From contig OX419762.1 of assembly GCA_948567375.1 (NCBI GenBank), forward strand, positions 44,546,322-44,610,321: a stretch of DNA of 64,000 nt. Direction: 5' to 3'. The position numbers and the translations under genes are program-made. The notes below the pieces were generated by a model, which searched no databases, had not been told where the DNA came from, and saw nothing but the letters and a program-made list of their open reading frames with translations. This DNA comes from Lunularia cruciata. Lineage: Eukaryota; Streptophyta; Marchantiopsida; Lunulariales; Lunulariaceae. Shown piece after piece: positions 57,891-64,000 of this stretch (the first letter of the stretch is position 1; each line of letters starts with the position of its first letter).

Positions 57891-58620
57891 TGCTTGAAGA
57901 AGATTCTTTCTTTGGAGTACTGGTGGCCTACGATGTACAAAGACACACATGCCCATCTCCAAAGCTGTGATGCTTGTTAGAGAACGTGGAAGCCGATGGC
58001 TACTTCTCAATGGCCTTTGAGACCAATTTTACCCTTGGCTCCATTTGAGAAATGGGGAATTGATTTTGTGGGTCCCATTCAACCAGTGACCCAAGTCACA
58101 AAGAAGAGATACATTTTGGTTTGCATTGACTATGCTACCAAGATGGTCAAAGCTGAAGCAACTTGCAAAGATGATGCAGAGACCGTTGCGGAATTTTTCT
58201 TTTGAAACATCATCTCCCAATATGGATGTCCTTTGGAATCGGTTAGTGATAGAGGGACACATTTTTTGAACCTGTGATGGAAGCATTAACAAAATACTTC
58301 CAGATTAAACATTAGAAGACAAATCCTTATAACCCAAAAGCAAATAGCTTAACAAAAAAGGCAAATGAGTTACTTTGCAAAATTTTGAATAAGGTGAATG
58401 TCAATTATGCCTATAACTGGGATACAAAATTACCAGCCACGTCGTTGGCATATCAAACAACAAAAAAGATCACAACCAAACAAACTCCATCTTTCTTGAC
58501 ATATGGCTTGCATCCCATACTACATGTTGAATTTGAAGTACCTACATATTGGATTCTTTGTGAAGAACAATTGTCTGAGGAAGAAAGCCAAGATTTTTGG
58601 ATCCATCAATTGATGTAGTT
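57891..58620 (+). pseudogene. Internal region 2 of element 4: integrase
   Basis: YWWPTMYKDTHAHLQSCDAC is followed by LAPFEKWGIDFVGPIQPVTQ, YILVCIDYATKMVKAEATCK and a broken core. The C-terminal part (YAYNWDTKLPATSLAYQ, FLTYGLHPILHVEFE) runs to 58618. It is a near copy of the integrase at 51541-52480 and is also inactivated by stops. Confidence 0.8.
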
Positions 58621-58960
58621 AGAAGAGAAAAGAGAAAATGCAATGCAAACCACAAAAGAAGTACAAGAGCAAAGGAAAGTGAGGCACAATAAGCACATCA
58701 AGCCTATTACTGTTTGCAAAGGAGATTTGGTTTTGTTATACGACAATCGCCGAATATTTTTTCTAGGCAAGCTGCATTTGAGATGGATGGGGCCTTATTG
58801 AGTTCTTCATCTTTATGAAAATGGGTCCATGTAACTTGCAGACCTAGAGTGCAATCCTTTTCCACTCGAGTAAACAGGTGGAGAGTTTGGAGATATTGGA
58901 CCATAGACTCGGAAGTCTCTAAGACACCCAAAGTCTATGTTCATGGGGATGGTCACATTT
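58621..58960 (+). pseudogene. Integrase C-terminal tail of element 4
   Basis: Charged text continues (KREN, RKVRHNKHIKPIT, GDLVLLYDNRR, LHLRWMGPY), which fits the C-terminal DNA-binding part of gypsy integrases, with a stop at the end of WMGPY. Confidence 0.55.
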
Positions 58961-58973
58961 GAAGGAGGGGGTA
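58961..58973 (+). other. Polypurine tract of element 4
   Basis: GAAGGAGGGGGTA lies directly before the TGTGG start of LTR-3, as expected for the plus-strand primer. Confidence 0.8.
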
Positions 58974-60574
58974 TGTGGTACCCAAATTTTTTTTTTTTTC
59001 TCAAATTTTGAAGAAGAAGTGTATAGAGAAGTCAAATTGCGCCTATATGGCCAAAGGCAAAGAAAAGTCCTTGGGATGAAACTCAAGGTAACATGACTTT
59101 GGGTCATAAGGTGATGTACTCGGAATTGCCTTGTCAGCATACAACTCAAAGTAAGGAGTCTTCGTCTTGGGGGTGCTCAACCCAAGGTGAGGACAATGTA
59201 ACAACTTTCCTTCGGGGTGAGACATTCAAGAAGGGACCGTTAAAAAATGGCGGTCATATGCATGAAGGACACTTGACAATGACAGAAGGTGTGATTTCTT
59301 GGTAGAAACTCAAATTGAAGAAAGACAGAGAAGGCGCAAATCTATAAAAATTGGGCTAAAGACAAAGCAATGATAAGCAATTTTCCATCACCTTTAAGAA
59401 GATGTCTTGTAGGAGATTGTGGGAAGGGAAGTAGAGTCAAAGACACGCTAGTGCAAGAGGATATTGGAAGTAGAAGACAATATCACAATAAGATTAGACT
59501 TAGTGAAATTAGAGATAGATAAACTTTGGAAGGATGTAAGAGCAAAGCCCAAAGTAGATAACATAGGAGTGCAGATGTCTTTAGAGTTACCATCAGAGAT
59601 GTTGGAGAAGAGTGGGTCGAGAGATGAAGGTTTAGAAGGGTTACCCACTAGTGAAATTGTAGATCATGAAAAAGAAATGTTAGAAGTAGTAGAGGAGTTA
59701 GGAGTTATGAAACCCGAGGACAAAGTAGTGGTAAGTGAAGTTACTTTGGGATTGAAAGTCAAAGAAGAAGTAGACATCAGATTGGATTAGTAACAGATTT
59801 GAGATTTGAAGAGGCAGATATGAAAAGGTGCATTGTCATTTTGGAGTTGTTGTAGAACGGTATTTTTTGTTAATAATTATCGTTTGCTTCACTATTTAAA
59901 GGTGGCATTCGCAGTCATATGTTGTTCAATGCTCATAATTTTTGAGAATAGATAAAGCAAAGTGTTGTGAAGCAGTGCTTGTCACTTGAGCTTGATTCCA
60001 AGTATCAATTTTATGTTTGTGTTCGTGAGTGTTGGGAGAAATTCATAGTGTAAGTCAGTGTGTTTGTTGGATGTTGGATCTTGTAGCCTTGATCTTCATT
60101 TTGTGTGTTTGATCTTGAGTGAAGTGCAATTGGAGCAATGCCTTGACAGATCTGAGAGGAATTGTAGTGTTGGTAGTATTCTGCATTTGTGAGTGCAGCG
60201 CAAAGTTGATTTAAAGCAGTTCCAATCGAGGAAGTTGTGCCTTCAATGGAGAAAGGGGTGGAACACAATTTTGAGGCAAAGTCATTTTGCAGTGAAGTGC
60301 CATTTTTGAGAGAGCTTCAATCATTACAATCAAGATTGTTTGGAAAGATTTGATGGAATTGTGATTAAGTGTGACAAATTGTTGTGACAAGACTACGAGT
60401 CAGTGCTTGTTACTCTCTTCTGGGTGTGGTTTCTACCTAAGAGATTAAAGACACAACCAAGAAGAACTAAATTGCTACTTTGCTTTGTATTTGGGCATTT
60501 CTGACTAGTATCTCTATGGGAACAAACTTTACTTACTTGATTACCGCAAAAGTGATATTTGCCGGGTTGTCATA
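58974..60574 (+). repeat. LTR-3 of element 4 (internally deleted)
   Basis: It starts TGTGGTACCCAAA plus a T-run, and ends GGTTGTCATA. At about 59455 it jumps from the start of U3 to the end of the reading frame (ILEVEDNITIRLDLVKLEID), so about 2.2 kb are missing compared with LTR-2. It preserves the C-terminus of the frame best: open from 59464 to a stop at 59790. A TATTTAAAGG box lies at 59893, 681 bp before the end. Confidence 0.8.
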
Positions 60575-62118
60575 GGTATCGATTGCATCTCCTCTCCATC
60601 TTTACTTTGGCTGCTTGTGTCACCACTTAGCATTGTGAATTTGGGTTCTTCCTCCTTGTCCGAGTCTTCTGACTTGCACTCGGCCTCCCCTTCTGATTCT
60701 TTGCCCGATGACACAATTACCACCAATTCTTTCCTTGGGTTTACCTTTCAGATCTCCTGAGGTCTCATTGTTGCTACTTCTTATGCTTCTCCTCATTGAC
60801 TCCTCTTCTTTGATTTTGGAGTGCTCACTTTCAACTGCACACTTTGGCTTGTCTATGAATAGTACTCGTGGTTGCTTCTTATCTGCAAGATGTATTGCTG
60901 CTCTTCTGCATCAACATCTCTTCTCAAATTGGGGTGGAAGTGTGACACCATCTTATGTCTCTCCGCTGCATTCAACAAGTTAATTCCCAAGTAGAAATGG
61001 GCTGCAAATGGCACAATGTAGTGTGGAGGCAACTTTTCTCGCAAGTTCCACAACATTTTTCTTGCATGCTAATGAAAGCACTTCACTCAATTGATTGGCT
61101 CTCCTGCAAATATTTTGTGGAAGAACACCACTTGATGTTTCATCACATAAGTCGTTTGCTCCGGCTTCAAGATAGCCATCATTGCACTTATGATGCCTCT
61201 CCTCATATGGTCTTTACAGCTCTAAAATTTATACCTATCTTTGTGCATTTTAAAGAGAAGGCACCTCTCACTTCTTGGGTTTCTTCTGCTACTTCTCCCT
61301 TCCCTAAGAACATGGCTCCCTGCTCATCACCCACCTCTCTTTTGAGTACTAACCTCCAATCCAACTCTGTCCATCAAGCTGGATTTCCACTCTTCACTTC
61401 TTCCTCGGGGCCATCAAGACATTTACTCTCAATGATCTTAGTCATGAAACCTAGAAAGCTAATGTTATAGTTCCATGCTAGGAATGTGATCCAAAGCTTG
61501 CTCAAGACTTTGATTTTGGCAATCACATCTAATCTCCGAATTGCATGATGTCTCATTGCAAATTCAGAGTTCTTCTTCCTACCTCCAATCTTACTCTCTT
61601 CCACTCTGGGTTGGTGGCTACTCTTCCTACTAATTCTTGGACTACTCTCCTGACTTCCTCTTGATACACCAGTGCATCTTTGACTAAACTTCCTTTCCCA
61701 CGATCTCCCTAGGACAACTTCTTAATGGCAATGGAAAATTACTTGTCAATGCTTTGTCTCCAGCCCAAATCTTATAGTGGCGCGCTTCCTCCATCTTTCT
61801 TCACTTCAAATTTCTATAAAGAAATCACACCTCTTTCATGCTCTTATCACTGTCAATTTCCTCCCGCTCATAGGCCAGTTGTTTTTGTGCACGGTACCTT
61901 CTTGAATGTCCCACCCCAAAGAAAATTTGTTACATTGTCCTTGCCTAGGGTTGAGCACTCTTGAGACAAAGTTTCCTTACTTTGGGTTGCAGGTTGACAA
62001 GGCAAATCCGAGTACTTTATCTTCTGACACGAAGTCACTTTACCTCGGGTTACAACCCAAAGACACCATTCTTTGTCTTCTTCAAAAATAAGAAATAAAA
62101 AAAAATGTGGGTACCACA
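60575..62118 (-). repeat. LTR-4 of element 4 family, inverted and truncated
   Basis: On the minus strand it starts TGTGGTACCCACA at 62118 and runs left into the U3 reading frame. It stops within the acidic part at 60575, where it abuts the end of LTR-3. Its frame segments are SEFAMRHHAIRRLDVIAKIK (61374-61604), LPPHYIVPFAAHFYLGINLL (60853-61056) and GKESEGEAECKSEDSDKEEE (60541-60726). It is open at positions where LTR-2 has stops. Confidence 0.75.
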
Positions 62119-63023
62119 GTTGGTCTTGAAGAGGGTCTTAAGATCTGAGGGTCCAAGGAAGTGGGTCCAAAAGCAAGTCCACAGTAAAGCAATGGCAGGG
62201 ATGATATCCATATCAAATGCTAAATTTGCAATGGAGAAGTTTGATGGGAAAAACAATTTTGGACTTTGGCAACTGAAGATGAAGGACCTTCTTGTCCAGC
62301 AAGGACTGCATAGAGCACTAAAGAAGAAAAAGGAGGACAAAAGTGATGAGGATGGGGAAGATGAAGATGCAACTCTCAAAGATATTAGCACTATTAGGTT
62401 GAACCTTGCTGATGAAGTGCTATACAATGTTATGAATGAGGAATTTGCACCAAAACTATGGGCCAAACTAGAAAATCTTTATATGACCAAGTCTTTGACA
62501 AGTAGACTATTTCTTAAATAGAAATTGTATATGTTGTGGATGAAGGAAGGCTAGAATATTATGGAACACCTCAATGCTTTCAACAAAATCATTTGTGAGT
62601 TGATGAGCATAGAGGTTAAGTGAGAAGAGGAAGATAAGGCATTGTTGTTATTGACTTCACTTTCTCCATTATATGAGCATCTGGTCACAAGTCTTCTATA
62701 TGGGAAGGACAATATAAACTGTGAGGAGGTCACTTCAACATTATTGTCCAATGAGATGTGAAAAAGACCCAACCAAGAAAAGACAAATTCAAAGGCTCTA
62801 TTTATCAGAGGAAGAACAAGAGAGAGGTCATATCAGGAGTAAATCACAATCCAAGTCTAATACCAGAGGTTTCAAAGGAAAGTGTTGGATTTGTGTGAAG
62901 GTTGGACATTTCAAGAAGGATTGTAACAACAAGAGGGTTGAGTCCAACAAGGATAAAGGTCAACTTTCAGATCAAGCAAGCATTGCTGAGTCATCTGGAT
63001 TTGTGGATGATGTTCTATGTGTT
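62119..63023 (+). pseudogene. Ty1/copia gag fragment between two gypsy LTRs
   Basis: An ATG near 62192 begins MAGMISISNAKFAMEKFDGK, then NFGLWQLKMKDLL, NLADEVLYNVMNEEF and LWAKLENLYMTKSLTSRL (62521 stop). These are typical copia gag (UBN2-type) motifs. After stops and a frame change, the CCHC knuckle CWICVKVGHFKKDC is present near 62884. The text stops at 63023, just before the protease would begin, where LTR-5 starts. Confidence 0.8.
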
Positions 63024-64000
63024 TGTGGTGCCCACATTTTTTTTTTTTCAAAATAAAGAAGAAGTGTATAGAGAAGTCGGATTGCGCCTGTATGGCCAAA
63101 GAAGGTGATGAAAAGAGTCTTCGGGATGAAACCCAAAGTAAAGTGACTTCAGGTCATAAGGCAAAGTACTTGGAAATGCCTTGTCAGCATACAACCTAAA
63201 GTAAAGTGTCTTCGTATCGGAGGGAGCTCAACCCGAGGCAAAGACAGTCTAACAACCTTTCGTCGGGGTGAGAAATTCAAGAAGGGACCGTTCAAAAACC
63301 GGTGGCCCATACGCACAAAGGTTGATTGACAGTGACGGGTGCATGCAAGAGGTGTGATTTCTCCATAGAAACTCAAAGTGAAGAAAGACAAAGAAGCGCA
63401 ACTCTATAAAAATTGAACTCGCAATGACAAAATGTCGAGTAATTTTCCTTTGCCGTTGAGAAGTTGTCTTGCAGGTGATCGTGGGAAGGGAAATAGAGTT
63501 GGAATCATGTTAGTGCGTAAGGGAGAAGGTTGCGAGAGTGAAATCAAGAGACAATGAGAAGGCAGAAGAGATGGGAGGAGGAAAGAAGAACTCTGAATTC
63601 GCAGTGAGAAATCATGCAATTTGGAGGTTAGATGTGATTGCGAGGATCAAAGTCTTGAGCCAACTTCCAATCACTTTCTTGGCATGGAACTGGAATGTGA
63701 GCTTTCCAAGTTTCATGACAAAAATCATCAAGAGCAAGTGTCTTGATGGACCCAAGGAAGAAGGGAAGAGATTAAATCCGGCTTGCTGGACAGAGTTGGA
63801 TTGGAGACTCGTACTCGGGAAGGAAGTAGGCTTGGAGTAGGGTGCCATGTTCTTGGGGAAGGGAGAGATAGCTCAAGAAACCCAAGAAGTGAGAGATGCA
63901 TTCTCGTCAAAGCGGACGAAGAATAGGTACAAAGTTGAGAGCTACAAAGACCCTGTGAAGAGAGGAACTGTGAGTGTACTGATAGCCATCCTGAAGCCGG
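63024..64000 (+). repeat. LTR-5 of element 4 family, cut by the window edge
   Basis: It starts TGTGGTGCCCACA and a T-run. It follows the same order as LTR-2 (GAAGAAGTGTATAGAGAAGT, GCGCCTGTATGG, GTGTGATTTCTC) up to the window end. Confidence 0.8.
63571..64000 (+). pseudogene. U3 reading frame in LTR-5 (N-terminal part, partial)
   Basis: From ATGGGAGGAGG the frame is open for 89 codons (SEFAVRNHAIWRLDVIARIK, WNWNVSFPSFMTKIIKSKCL, CWTELDWRLVLGKE) to a TAG at 63838. It then continues open (FLGKGEIAQETQEVRDAFS, YKDPVKRGTVSVLIAILKP) to the window edge. It lacks the double stop that LTR-2 has near 53404. Confidence 0.65.

Overview
The window reads as nuclear DNA of a land plant. It has intron-containing genes with GT-AG introns, a secreted plant-type GH5 endo-beta-mannanase family, Ty1/copia and Ty3/gypsy retrotransposons, and a fragment resembling a plastid tRNA gene. 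The species cannot be named from the sequence. A non-seed plant is a guess, not a result.

Layout. (1) 1-17 kb is the gene-bearing part. It holds an intronless ankyrin-repeat protein gene (minus, 1119-2525) and two tandem minus-strand mannanase paralogues (5613-8329 and 11723-16178). The paralogues share the same five-exon structure and intron phases, and both keep the two catalytic glutamates. (2) 17.7-20.9 kb is a wrecked Ty1/copia element with a repeat-expanded 5' LTR, a PBS, pol remnants and a 3' LTR. (3) 21-34 kb is an AT-rich desert without a convincing gene. It carries inverted repeats, a palindrome-rich array, small duplications and a GC-rich islet. (4) 34-46 kb holds three decayed Ty3/gypsy elements: one plus-strand element with gag-PR-RT-RH-IN, split by an LTR-like insertion, and two elements of a second family lying in opposite orientation. 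(5) 46-48 kb is unassigned pyrimidine-rich DNA with a minisatellite. (6) 48-64 kb is a nest of one Athila/Tat-like gypsy family in the order LTR - internal - LTR - internal - LTR, followed by an inverted LTR piece, a copia gag fragment and the start of a fifth LTR.

Two observations stand out. First, the Athila/Tat-like LTR is very long (about 3.8 kb in its fullest copy). Its U3 part, after the polypurine tract and before a conserved TATA-like box, carries a decayed reading frame of roughly 800 codons with a C-terminal coiled coil. Parts of this frame recur in all five LTR copies, and several stops or frameshifts in one copy are open in another. A 3'-terminal gene inside U3 is the arrangement known for nef and sag and is unusual for a plant retrotransposon. 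Second, a short (about 105-120 bp) dispersed repeat occurs at least six times in the first 27 kb. Three copies have perfect 9-13 bp target-site duplications, so it behaves like a SINE. One copy sits in an intron of the second mannanase gene.

The two mannanases would be secreted and cut mannan backbones in the cell wall. The ankyrin gene has no evident functional link to them. Everything beyond 17.7 kb appears to be decayed mobile DNA. No CRISPR array, rRNA gene or complete tRNA gene was seen.
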